The position numbers and the translations under genes are program-made. Below, in pieces: positions 16,670-23,957 of a DNA stretch of 26,387 nucleotides (the first letter of the stretch is position 1; every line of letters starts with the position of its first letter). A model generated the notes under the pieces. That model saw nothing but the letters and a program-made list of their open reading frames with translations. It did no database searches and was not told the DNA's origin. The stretch comes from an uncultured Leucobacter sp. (lineage in GTDB: Bacteria; Actinomycetota; Actinomycetes; Actinomycetales; Microbacteriaceae), in assembly GCA_937967375.1 (NCBI GenBank), contig CALCJF010000100.1:1-26387 (forward strand), written 5' to 3'.

Positions 16670-17632
16670 TTAGTCCGACACCCGCGGGTCGAGCCACGCA
16701 TAGGCGAGGTCGGCGAGGTAGTTGAATGCGATGACGGTAATGGTGATCACGAGAAAGCCGCCCTGAAGCATGGGGTAGTCGCGTTGGAGCACGGCTTGGT
16801 AGAGTTCTCGGCCGATACCGGGCCACGAGTAGATGACTTCGATAAGGATCGCGCCACTCACGACGGTGCCGAGTGCCAGCGCGATCATGGTCACGGTGGG
16901 AAGCATGGCGTTGCGCACCGAGTAAGAACGAATGATTCGGCCGCGGCTAAGCCCCTTGGCCCGGGCCGTGAGAATGTAGTCCTCACCAAGGGTTTCAAGC
17001 ACTGACGACCGCATAATCAGGAGGTACTCGGCGTAGAGGGTGAGGGTGAGTGTCGCGACCGGAAGAATCAGGTGCCTGAGGCGATCTACGAACTGTTCGC
17101 TAGGGCTGAGCGCCACCGCGAACGGGTCGGCCATGCCCGCGGAGGGCAGCACCCCGGCGAAGAAGATCAGCAACATCGCCCCGAGAAACTGCGTCGGGAA
17201 CGCGTAGAACATCACCGAGATGTTGGTCATGGTGTGATCGAAGAAGCTGCCGCGGCGCACTGCGCTCAGAATGCCGAGGAAGATGCCGATTGCGAGCGCT
17301 AGGAGGGTGCCGGTGAGCACGAGCGGCAAGGTGTTCATGAACGCTTCGGTTAGGTTTGTTGTCACCGGCTGCCGGTTGCTGAACGACACCCCGAGGTTTC
17401 CGGTTGCGAGCCCCTTGAGGTAGAGCAGGTACTGCTCCCAGAGAGGCTTGTCGATGCCGAACTGCCGTTCGAGGGCGGCCTTCAGCTCGGAGGATGCGCC
17501 CGGTACTCGCGACATGCGACTGACGGCAGAGCCGGGGAGTACTCGGAATAGGACGAAGTTGAGCGTGACCGCGATGAATACTGTCATAAGGGCAAACATC
17601 GTTCTGCGCCAGATGTATCTACCTCGATGCAT
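16670..17632 (-). CDS. ABC importer permease, DppB/OppB-like
   Basis: A 320-residue inner-membrane permease and first gene of the minus-strand importer operon. The N-terminus (RRTMFALMTVFIAVTLNFVLF, then VLPGSA) and the sequence ALERQFGIDKPLWEQYLLYLKG are typical of DppB-type permeases. The EAA motif is ILTARAKGLSRGRIIRSYSVRN near residue 215, and the end DLAYAWLDPRV is also standard. ATG 17632 has GAAAGGA six bases upstream. Its promoter must lie in the 152-bp region shared with the divergent binding protein, where TATAAA (17695-17700 read on the minus strand) is a good -10 candidate. The substrate is probably a peptide or a peptide-like conjugate. Confidence 0.94.
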   Translation of the reverse strand: MHRGRYIWRRTMFALMTVFIAVTLNFVLFRVLPGSAVSRMSRVPGASSELKAALERQFGIDKPLWEQYLLYLKGLATGNLGVSFSNRQPVTTNLTEAFMNTLPLVLTGTLLALAIGIFLGILSAVRRGSFFDHTMTNISVMFYAFPTQFLGAMLLIFFAGVLPSAGMADPFAVALSPSEQFVDRLRHLILPVATLTLTLYAEYLLIMRSSVLETLGEDYILTARAKGLSRGRIIRSYSVRNAMLPTVTMIALALGTVVSGAILIEVIYSWPGIGRELYQAVLQRDYPMLQGGFLVITITVIAFNYLADLAYAWLDPRVSD

Positions 17633-17697
17633 CCCGGTCCTTTCGTAACTGCGACAGTGCGGTACATGGTGTGTATTGCACCTACACTAATGCCTTT

Positions 17698-17716
17698 ATA
17701 TGAGGTGACGCCATAT
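17698..17716. promoter_or_regulatory. 19-bp imperfect palindrome with GT-G-AC centre
   Basis: Arms ATATG and CATAT flank a central GTGAC; seven of nine base pairs around the centre (17707) are complementary. GntR/HutC-type operators often have GT...AC symmetry, so this is an alternative operator for the neighbouring GntR protein. Confidence 0.3.
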
Positions 17717-17730
17717 AGTATGCTAAGTCT
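17717..17730 (-). promoter_or_regulatory. Candidate operator 2 (core ACTTAGCA) between importer and binding-protein genes
   Basis: Read on the minus strand this is AGACTTAGCATACT. It shares ACTTAGCA exactly with the site at 21056-21069 and differs by one base from the ACCTAGCA at 13086-13099. It lies near the -35 region of the leftward promoter and next to the TATAGT box of the rightward one. Confidence 0.45.
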
Positions 17731-17784
17731 ACTGAGATAGGCGGACGGGCTGTGTGCGCCGAAACCACTCTGGATGGAGGATCA

Positions 17785-19446
17785 ATGAAGATCGGATTTC
17801 GAACTGGCTTGGCGGTGCTGGCCGCTGGTGCCTTGGCACTTTCGGCCGCTGCCTGCTCGCCCGGCGGATCGTCAGGCGGGTCGTCGGGTACAGGCAACAT
17901 ACTGAGGGTCGGCGCAACGGCAGCGGTCGACTCGCTCAACCCATTTGTGTCTGACTCCGACTATTCCGTTGTGATGTACCAGTACGTGTACCCGCACCTC
18001 ACCGAATACGACGAGAACCTTGAGATTGTCCCCTCGTTCGCTCAGTCTTGGGAAACCTCGGAAGACGGCAAGACTTGGACGTTCCACACCGTTCCGGGTG
18101 CGAAATGGAGCGACGGTGAGCCGCTCACTGCAGATGACGTGGCATTCACGGCAAACCTGATCCTCGAATATGCAGATGGGCCGACCGGCATTCTGGCCGG
18201 CTGGGTCGCACACTTGGACAACGCAGAGGCGGTCGATGAGAATACTGTCGTCTTGACCTACGAAACTCCGGTTGCCAACGTACTGACCCAGATGCAGGCG
18301 TTGCACATTCTGCCTGAGCACGTGTGGTCACCGATGGCAACGGGTGACGGCGTGGAGCTCACGAACTTTGAGAACTCGCCGCCGATGGTCTCGGGTGGCC
18401 CGTTTGCGCTCGACTCGTACAAAAAAGACCAGATGATGCTGTTCTCATCGAACGAGAACTGGTATGGCAAGAAGCCAAACATCGATGGCTGGGGGCTGCA
18501 GTTCTTCGCAAATGACGACGCGATGGTGTCGGCGTTGAAAAGCGGGCAGATTGACATGACCGGTCTCACGACGCCGCCAACCGCAGTAGAAACGCTCAAA
18601 GATGCAGGCATGGTCGTCCAGACCGGCCAGGGCGTCACGATCAAGAACCTGATCATCAATACAAACCCCGCGAAGCTCTCGCACCCAGAGCTACTGAACC
18701 CGGATGTGCGCAAGGCGCTTGAGTACGGCATCGATCGTACCGAGATTGTCGAACAGACCTACTTGGGAATGGCAGAGCCCGGTTCGACCCTGCTTACCCC
18801 CGCCACTGGATTCAGAAATGAGGCTATCCCGGGGCTCCCATTTGACATTGATGCGGCAAATGCGATCCTTGACGGCTTGGGCTACCTTCCGGGAAGCGAC
18901 GGAGTGCGCGTGGCTGACGGTGTGCCGATGAAGTACGAAGTTATCTTTCCGACGGATGAGAGTGGATCGGGCGACCGTGCGTTCCAAACCATGCAACGAG
19001 GCTGGGAGAAGATCGGCATTCAGGCTGAACAGCGCAAGATGGATTCAGACGCAGCCTGGGATGCGATCACTGCGCCAGACAATCAGTACCTTGAGTACGA
19101 CCTCGCGATGTGGAACTGGACGCCTCCGGTAGAGCCTGATTTCATTCTGAGCACCCTCACCTGTGCGGCGCTCGGCGGTAACTCTGACAGCGGATACTGC
19201 AACCCGGAGTACGACGCACTGTACAAGGCGCAAGGCACGGAACTGGACGAAACCAAGCGCCGCGCCATCATCGACGAGATGCAGCAAGTCATTTTCGATG
19301 ATCGCCCGTACATTATCTATGCGTACCCGAACGTGATCGAGGCGCACAGCCCGGAGTGGGAAGGCTTCGTGCTTTCGCCGCTCATCGGTTCGATCAATAA
19401 CCTTTCGACCCAAACCCTCACGCAGGTGCAGCGGGTAGAGAAGTAG
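17785..19446 (+). CDS. Lipoprotein substrate-binding protein of peptide-type ABC importer (family 5 SBP)
   Basis: A 553-residue extracellular solute-binding protein tethered to the membrane. The signal peptide MKIGFRTGL... ends in LALSAAAC, with the lipidated cysteine at residue 24; the -3 position is Ala rather than the usual Leu. A Gly/Ser linker follows. The mature part has SBP-family-5 features: VDSLNPFVSDSDYS, the WETSEDGKTWTF...KWSDGEPLTADDVAFT block, DVRKALEYGIDRTEI, and a late DRPYIIYAYPNVIEA. ATG 17785 has GGAGG four bases upstream. It is divergent from its permease operon. The closest functional analogues bind oligopeptides, but this fold also binds murein peptides, nickel and glycoconjugates. 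Confidence 0.94.
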   Translation: MKIGFRTGLAVLAAGALALSAAACSPGGSSGGSSGTGNILRVGATAAVDSLNPFVSDSDYSVVMYQYVYPHLTEYDENLEIVPSFAQSWETSEDGKTWTFHTVPGAKWSDGEPLTADDVAFTANLILEYADGPTGILAGWVAHLDNAEAVDENTVVLTYETPVANVLTQMQALHILPEHVWSPMATGDGVELTNFENSPPMVSGGPFALDSYKKDQMMLFSSNENWYGKKPNIDGWGLQFFANDDAMVSALKSGQIDMTGLTTPPTAVETLKDAGMVVQTGQGVTIKNLIINTNPAKLSHPELLNPDVRKALEYGIDRTEIVEQTYLGMAEPGSTLLTPATGFRNEAIPGLPFDIDAANAILDGLGYLPGSDGVRVADGVPMKYEVIFPTDESGSGDRAFQTMQRGWEKIGIQAEQRKMDSDAAWDAITAPDNQYLEYDLAMWNWTPPVEPDFILSTLTCAALGGNSDSGYCNPEYDALYKAQGTELDETKRRAIIDEMQQVIFDDRPYIIYAYPNVIEAHSPEWEGFVLSPLIGSINNLSTQTLTQVQRVEK

Positions 19447-19456
19447 CGGGATCCAC

Positions 19457-21040
19457 ATGCAGATGACGCATCTTCTGCTGCTTGCGCGGGGGTGGCAGCA
19501 ATGTGCCGCCGCCCCCGCGACAGGTGCAATCGGATACCCGCACGGGCTCATGGCTCTGGCTGAATCTATCGGAGTTCAGGCGCGGGTACTGCACTCGATG
19601 CTGCTTGTCGCGGGTGAGGACGAGTCGGACAGCGGCGAAGTGCTGACCGGTGCTGCTTCTGATGGCTCTGCAGGTACCGTGATTCGCTTGGTGGTTCCTA
19701 CGGAATCGGGCGTCGTGCGCGTGGTCGCAACCGAGCTGCCACAAGCTATCACTGCGCCCGGTGCACAGAACGGGATCGAACGCTATCGGGAGGCTGGTCT
19801 TCGGCTCGGCAGGCACGCATCCACCGGGGTTATCTGGTGCGATCCGCCCGAGACTGATCCATCTGCGACAACTGCGGCACAGCTTGACGCGCTCTGGGTG
19901 GGGGTGCTACTTGGCATGCAGCGCCCGGGGTGCGATGATCGGCAGGCGCCACCAGAACCGCCAGGATTTGCTGATTCCTGCGTGGGCGAGCTGGTGCTGC
20001 CATCTGAGCGGGCGCGGGCGCAGGCGCAGGCGATCTGGTGGGTGCGTGATCTTGTTGAGCGCCCAGCAAACCTCCTTGGCCCAGAGGAGTTTGCGCAGGA
20101 GATCCATGCCTTTGCTGCAGCACATGGTGTTGGTGTTGACGTCGAAGTGTGGCGAGCGGATGCGCTCGCGGAGCGAAGGTTTGGTGCTCTTCTCGCCGTG
20201 GGCACTGGTTCGGTGCGTCCACCGCTGGCGGTGCGCATGCGGTGGGGCAGAGCGAGCAGCGCATGCGAGCCCGGGGCCCCGGATGCACGGCGCGCGCTGA
20301 GTGACGGGGCTCTCGGACTCGTCGGCAAAGGCATCACCTTCGATACGGGTGGGGTGAACTTGAAGCGGGATCCTGGTGAGCTCGCGTGGATGAAAAGCGA
20401 CATGGCTGCAGCTGCATCAATTGCGGCGGCGGTTGTGTTCGCGTCGCAGCTCGGTGGAGACGGTCCAGGGGTCGAAGCGATCCTGCCCATCTGTGACAAT
20501 ACGCTTTCGGGCGCGGCGGTCAGGCCAGGGGACGTGGTGACGCACCCTGACGGGCGAACCACTGAGGTTGTCGATACCGACTGTGAAGGGCGACTGGTCA
20601 TCGCCGATGGTCTGAGCTGGTTGCGAAGCCAAGGTGCGGCAATGCTGCTTGACTCGGGCACGCTTACTGACGGCGGTGCGGGGATGCTTCGCACCGGCGT
20701 GTGGGCTAACGACCCCGAGCTTTCGCGAGCGTTGATTGCTCGCGCCGAGGCCGCAGGCGATCCGCTCTGGGCGCTCCCGCTTCCATACGGCGAAGCTCAG
20801 GTGCTCCAAAGCAGCGTTGCTGATCTGCGCAATGCGCCGACCGACCGACCCGACATGGGCCGCCATGCGGCAATCTATCTTGCGCTAATCGCGGCTGACA
20901 CGCCGTGGGTGCACCTCGACATTGGCGGTACCGCGTATCTGGAGTCTGAGTGCGCGGGATGGCCAGAGGGGCCGACTGGTGCAGGAACGGTGGCAATTGC
21001 GGAGGCGATTCTCGCGTGGAACGCAGGATCTTTGCAATAG
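19457..21040 (+). CDS. M17 leucyl aminopeptidase-family metallopeptidase
   Basis: A 527-residue cytoplasmic aminopeptidase that would trim imported peptides from the N-terminus. The C-terminal catalytic domain is intact. VGKGITFDTGG supplies metal/substrate residues K291 and D296, then K303 and D315 (KSDMAAAA). DTDCEGRL supplies D375, E377 and R379, which replaces the common NTDAEGRL only at the flanking positions. The N-terminal about 190 residues are divergent from PepA, as usual. It begins ten bases after the binding-protein stop, with a weak ribosome-binding site, so it is probably co-expressed with uptake. No signal peptide is present. The real substrate preference is unknown; Cys-Gly or modified dipeptides are possible. 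Confidence 0.92.
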   Translation: MQMTHLLLLARGWQQCAAAPATGAIGYPHGLMALAESIGVQARVLHSMLLVAGEDESDSGEVLTGAASDGSAGTVIRLVVPTESGVVRVVATELPQAITAPGAQNGIERYREAGLRLGRHASTGVIWCDPPETDPSATTAAQLDALWVGVLLGMQRPGCDDRQAPPEPPGFADSCVGELVLPSERARAQAQAIWWVRDLVERPANLLGPEEFAQEIHAFAAAHGVGVDVEVWRADALAERRFGALLAVGTGSVRPPLAVRMRWGRASSACEPGAPDARRALSDGALGLVGKGITFDTGGVNLKRDPGELAWMKSDMAAAASIAAAVVFASQLGGDGPGVEAILPICDNTLSGAAVRPGDVVTHPDGRTTEVVDTDCEGRLVIADGLSWLRSQGAAMLLDSGTLTDGGAGMLRTGVWANDPELSRALIARAEAAGDPLWALPLPYGEAQVLQSSVADLRNAPTDRPDMGRHAAIYLALIAADTPWVHLDIGGTAYLESECAGWPEGPTGAGTVAIAEAILAWNAGSLQ

Positions 21041-21060
21041 CAATCCATATTTCATATACT
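21032..21060 (+). promoter_or_regulatory. sigma70-type promoter TTGCAA-N17-TATACT before the aminotransferase gene
   Basis: The -35 box TTGCAA (21032-21037) overlaps the aminopeptidase stop region. The -10 box TATACT (21055-21060) is spaced by exactly 17 bp and matches five of six consensus bases. The start would be near 21067, leaving a leader of about 48 bases before GTG 21115. It is the best promoter match in the window. It makes the aminotransferase-kinase-hydrolase-nagB genes a separately transcribed unit. Confidence 0.65.
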
Positions 21061-21069
21061 TAGCATTAC
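21056..21069. promoter_or_regulatory. Candidate operator 3 (ATACTTAGCATTAC) overlapping -10 box
   Basis: Eleven of 14 positions match the site before the GntR gene (13086-13099), and the core ACTTAGCA equals that at 17717-17730. It overlaps the -10 hexamer and the predicted start of transcription, the classic place for a repressor site. Confidence 0.5.
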
Positions 21070-21114
21070 AAGTAAGTGAGCGACGAGTGCTCACTTGTAT
21101 TCGAAAGGTTTGAC

Positions 21115-22473
21115 GTGGACATCACATTTGATTCGGCGTTTCCCTCGCGCACAGTACGCTCAGCTGAGCTCTTCGAGCGCGCAAAGCTCACCATTCCGGG
21201 CGGCGCGGGCAGTACCGCGAGGCTGCCGCGCAATGGCTGGAACCCCTACCCGCTCTTCATTGAGCAGGGAAAAGGATCGCGCATCACAGACGTAGACGGC
21301 AACGAGTACGTCGACTACCTGCTCGGCCTTGGACCAGACATTCTTGGCCACCGCCACCCAATTGTCACCGAAGCCGTGGTCAAGGCGATCCAGGAGCAAG
21401 GCACCAGCTTCGGCCTGCCATACGAGCTCGAGATTGAGGCATCTGAAAAGGTCGTCGCCGCGGTTCCCGGCGTTGAGCAGGTTCGTTTTGCGAACTCGGG
21501 ATCAGAGGCAGTCGGCCAGGCGATCCGCATCGCACGTGCAACCACCGGTCGTCGCATCATCGTTCGCTTCGAAGGTCTCTACCACGGCTGGCAGGACAGC
21601 GTGTACTGGTCGAACCACGTCGACCTTGACAAAGCGGGCCCAGCGGATCGCCCACGCCCAGTCGCAATGGGTCTTGGCGTGCCAGCAGAGCTCAAGGAAA
21701 CCCTTGTTGTGCTGACCTGGAACGATGCAGAGAGCTTCGTCAAGCTGATGGAGGAGCGCGGTGAAGAAATCGCCGCTGTAATCACCGAGCCAGCAGTGCT
21801 CAATACCGGTTGCATCCTGCCAGAACCTGGCTACCTGGAACTACTGCGCAGCGAAACCCAGAAGTACGGCGCAATGCTGATCTTTGACGAGGTCATCACC
21901 GGCTTTCGTATCGCCCGCGGCGGTGCTCACGAGTACTACGGCGTGATCCCCGATCTGACCACCTACGCGAAGGGTGTCGGCGGAGGCTTCCCGGTTGCGG
22001 CAATCGGCGGCACCAAGGAAGCAATGCGCCTAATCGCAGAGGGCACCTATTCGCACTCGGGTACCTACAACGCAAACGTCGTGCAGTGTGCAGCCGTGTC
22101 GGCAACGATGGATCTGCTCGCAGAGCCAGGGCTCTACGAGCGCCAGCGTGCACTCGGTGATCGCCTTGCGCGCGGTCTCGAATCGATTGCCAACGAGAAC
22201 GGAATCGACGCGTATGTGACCGGTCTCGGCACCGTGTTCCAGCTTTGGTTCGCAGACGGCCCGATCAAGAACTGGCGTGATGCAGTTGCAAATACCCGCG
22301 AGGGCGTGTTCAAGCGCTGGTACGAAGAAATGCTTGTGCGCGGCGTGCTGTTCCACCCGCTACAGTTTGAGAACCTCTTTGTGTCGCTCGTGCACGATGA
22401 CCGTGACATCGACGACACCCTTGAGGCTGCAGCTGGCGCCATGAAGGTGCTCAAGCAGGAATTCTCGCGCTAA
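21115..22473 (+). CDS. Class-III PLP-dependent aminotransferase, glutamate-1-semialdehyde aminomutase-like
   Basis: A 452-residue PLP enzyme that moves an amino group. Motifs: PGG-AGSTAR near 28-36, NSGSEA (127-132) and YHGW (156-159) around the cofactor phosphate and ring, FDEVITGFR with D258 contacting the pyridine nitrogen, and the Schiff-base lysine K286 in TTYAKGVGGGFP. The sequence is closest in style to HemL and related 'aspartate aminotransferase family' proteins. The genomic context is catabolic, and the usual HQ.GT.SGNP region reads HSGTYNANVV, so a role in haem synthesis is unlikely. GTG 21115 has GAAAGG seven bases upstream; the longer frame from 21076 lacks a good site. Proline codons are CCA in about half the cases, unlike the window's left half. 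Confidence 0.88.
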   Translation: MDITFDSAFPSRTVRSAELFERAKLTIPGGAGSTARLPRNGWNPYPLFIEQGKGSRITDVDGNEYVDYLLGLGPDILGHRHPIVTEAVVKAIQEQGTSFGLPYELEIEASEKVVAAVPGVEQVRFANSGSEAVGQAIRIARATTGRRIIVRFEGLYHGWQDSVYWSNHVDLDKAGPADRPRPVAMGLGVPAELKETLVVLTWNDAESFVKLMEERGEEIAAVITEPAVLNTGCILPEPGYLELLRSETQKYGAMLIFDEVITGFRIARGGAHEYYGVIPDLTTYAKGVGGGFPVAAIGGTKEAMRLIAEGTYSHSGTYNANVVQCAAVSATMDLLAEPGLYERQRALGDRLARGLESIANENGIDAYVTGLGTVFQLWFADGPIKNWRDAVANTREGVFKRWYEEMLVRGVLFHPLQFENLFVSLVHDDRDIDDTLEAAAGAMKVLKQEFSR

Positions 22474-22499
22474 GCGATTCAAGGAAGAAAGGGCGCGGT

Positions 22500-23957
22500 A
22501 TGACGCCTCCCGAGGGCATCGCGGTCGGACTCGACTTAGGCACCTCAAGCCTCAAAGCGATAGCGGTTGAGCTTGGGTCTGGCCGGGTGCTCTTTCGAGA
22601 GCGGCAGCCCTACCCCACGCACCGGCCAGAACTTGGTGCGGCCGAACAGGCACCGCAAGACTGGATGGCGGCGGCGATTGGCGCACTGGCGCGTCTCGCC
22701 GCTGCAACCGGGGCAGAACGTTGGGTGGGCATTGGACTCTCGGCAATGCTGCCAACCCTTGTCTGCCTCGATGCAGACGGCGAACCGGTTGGCAACGCCA
22801 TCGTCTGGGAAGACACCAGAGCCGAAGCCGAAGCCGAATGGCTCAGGCAAGAACACCCCGCAGCCGTCGCCTACCAGCGCACCGGTCAGCAATTTGACGG
22901 GCGATACCTGGTGCCGATGTACCTGCGGTTGCGCGAACAAGACGCTGAGGTCGCCGCGCGCACCACACGACTAGCCGGCGCAAAAGACTACCTATTTGAA
23001 CAGCTCACAGGCGAGCTGCTCACCGACCCTTCTACCGCGGCGGGCAGCGGGGTCTACGACCTCACCACCGGTGACTACGCCACCGGCCCCTGGCCAGAAT
23101 TGCCGCCGGTAGTGCCATCAACCGCCTCGCGCGGCCTCGAGGTCGGAGTCGCAAGACTTATTGGTGTGCGTGCGGGCATTCCCGTTGCGCTCGGTGGTGC
23201 AGACTCAGTGCTTGGTGCAGAAGCGCTTGGCACGAGGCCCGGGCTAGACGTCGCCATTATCTCGGGAACTAGCACCGTAGTGCTTGGTACCCACACCGAA
23301 CTTGAGATTCACCCAGACGGCAGGGCCCTCGTGACCCCGCTGGCCCGATCCGGTTACGGTCTCGAAATGGATCTCGTTGCCACCGGATCAGCCTTCCAGT
23401 GGTTGGCAAACCTCACGGGTGCTGCGAGCGTCGCAGACCTTATTGCTGAAGCGATCGAGGTAGATCACCTTGCGGCCCCGAGCGTGCTGCCCTACCTTGG
23501 GCCGGGCGAACAGGGAGCGCTCTGGGAGCCAAACATTTTCGCTTCTATCCAGGGGCTCACCCTCGGCACCAGCCGAGGCGCACTCATGCGCGGCTTGCTC
23601 ACCGGAGTCGTTCTTGAACTCCGACGCTGTATTCTTGCGATTTCCGCGAGCGACGAGGGGCGCATTATTGCCTCGGGCAGCTCACTTACCTCACCACAAA
23701 TATTGCAAGACCTCGCAGACGCGTGCGGTCGTGAAGTGCTTGCTGATGTGGGCGACGCGGATCACTCAGCTCTCGGAGCAATTGACGCGCTGCTCGAAGG
23801 CATCGGGATCCCACTACCTGAACGCAGCACCGAACGCTCACGGTTCACTCCCTCGGCAGATCACACAGTGCTGTGGCAAAAGCTTGCTTCTCGTCACGAG
23901 GGCGATCTTGGGCGGGAGCGAGAGCGTGTTGCCACTACCCGGGAGGCAGCACAGTGA
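22500..23957 (+). CDS. FGGY-family carbohydrate kinase
   Basis: A 485-residue sugar or sugar-alcohol kinase. The N-terminal phosphate-binding motif is GLDLGTSSLKA (about 10-20); WEDTRA (103-108) corresponds to the xylulokinase-like W-(N/E)-D-x-R-A substrate loop. AKDYL, then LTDPSTAAGSGVYDL, and GGADSVLGA with the probable catalytic base D235 follow. GTST (about 258) and GSSLTSPQILQDLADA in the C-terminal half complete both FGGY domains. The ligand could be a ketose or an amino-deoxy ketose; nothing in the sequence decides this. The start ATG 22500 is 26 bases after the aminotransferase, with GAAAGGG about seven bases upstream. The stop overlaps the next start (GTGA). Confidence 0.92.
   Translation: MTPPEGIAVGLDLGTSSLKAIAVELGSGRVLFRERQPYPTHRPELGAAEQAPQDWMAAAIGALARLAAATGAERWVGIGLSAMLPTLVCLDADGEPVGNAIVWEDTRAEAEAEWLRQEHPAAVAYQRTGQQFDGRYLVPMYLRLREQDAEVAARTTRLAGAKDYLFEQLTGELLTDPSTAAGSGVYDLTTGDYATGPWPELPPVVPSTASRGLEVGVARLIGVRAGIPVALGGADSVLGAEALGTRPGLDVAIISGTSTVVLGTHTELEIHPDGRALVTPLARSGYGLEMDLVATGSAFQWLANLTGAASVADLIAEAIEVDHLAAPSVLPYLGPGEQGALWEPNIFASIQGLTLGTSRGALMRGLLTGVVLELRRCILAISASDEGRIIASGSSLTSPQILQDLADACGREVLADVGDADHSALGAIDALLEGIGIPLPERSTERSRFTPSADHTVLWQKLASRHEGDLGRERERVATTREAAQ

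Larger units (their letters stand above)
17633..17784. promoter_or_regulatory. Divergent promoter/operator region of importer operon and binding-protein gene
   Basis: This 152-bp spacer is AT-rich compared with its flanks. Minus-strand -10 candidate: TATAAA at 17695-17700. Plus-strand -10 candidates: TATAGT 17714-17719 and TATGAG 17699-17704 (the latter 17 bp after TTGCAC). Dyads present: GTGTA-N7-TACAC (17671-17687), an imperfect palindrome ATATG...GTGAC...CATAT (17698-17716), and AGTA-N9-TACT (17717-17733). The dyads overlap the promoter candidates, so joint regulation of uptake genes in both directions is likely. Confidence 0.5.

Noticed and set aside
16653..16826. 58-codon N-terminal extension of the DppC-like permease
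   Set aside because: The added residues are Arg-rich and overlap the upstream permease; AGGAGG eight bases before ATG 16652 marks the real start.
19783..20694. 303-codon minus-strand frame in the aminopeptidase gene
   Set aside because: The M17 catalytic residues are all on the plus strand, and the minus-strand product is Ser/Pro/Arg-rich low complexity.
21056..21069. DasR-type dre site (TGGTCTAGACCA-like) near nagB genes
   Set aside because: No sequence close to that consensus was seen in any intergenic region; the sites found have a different core.
23873..23953. Longer start for the serine hydrolase
   Set aside because: It would overlap the kinase by 85 bases; GTG 23954 in a GTGA overlap is the normal coupling arrangement.
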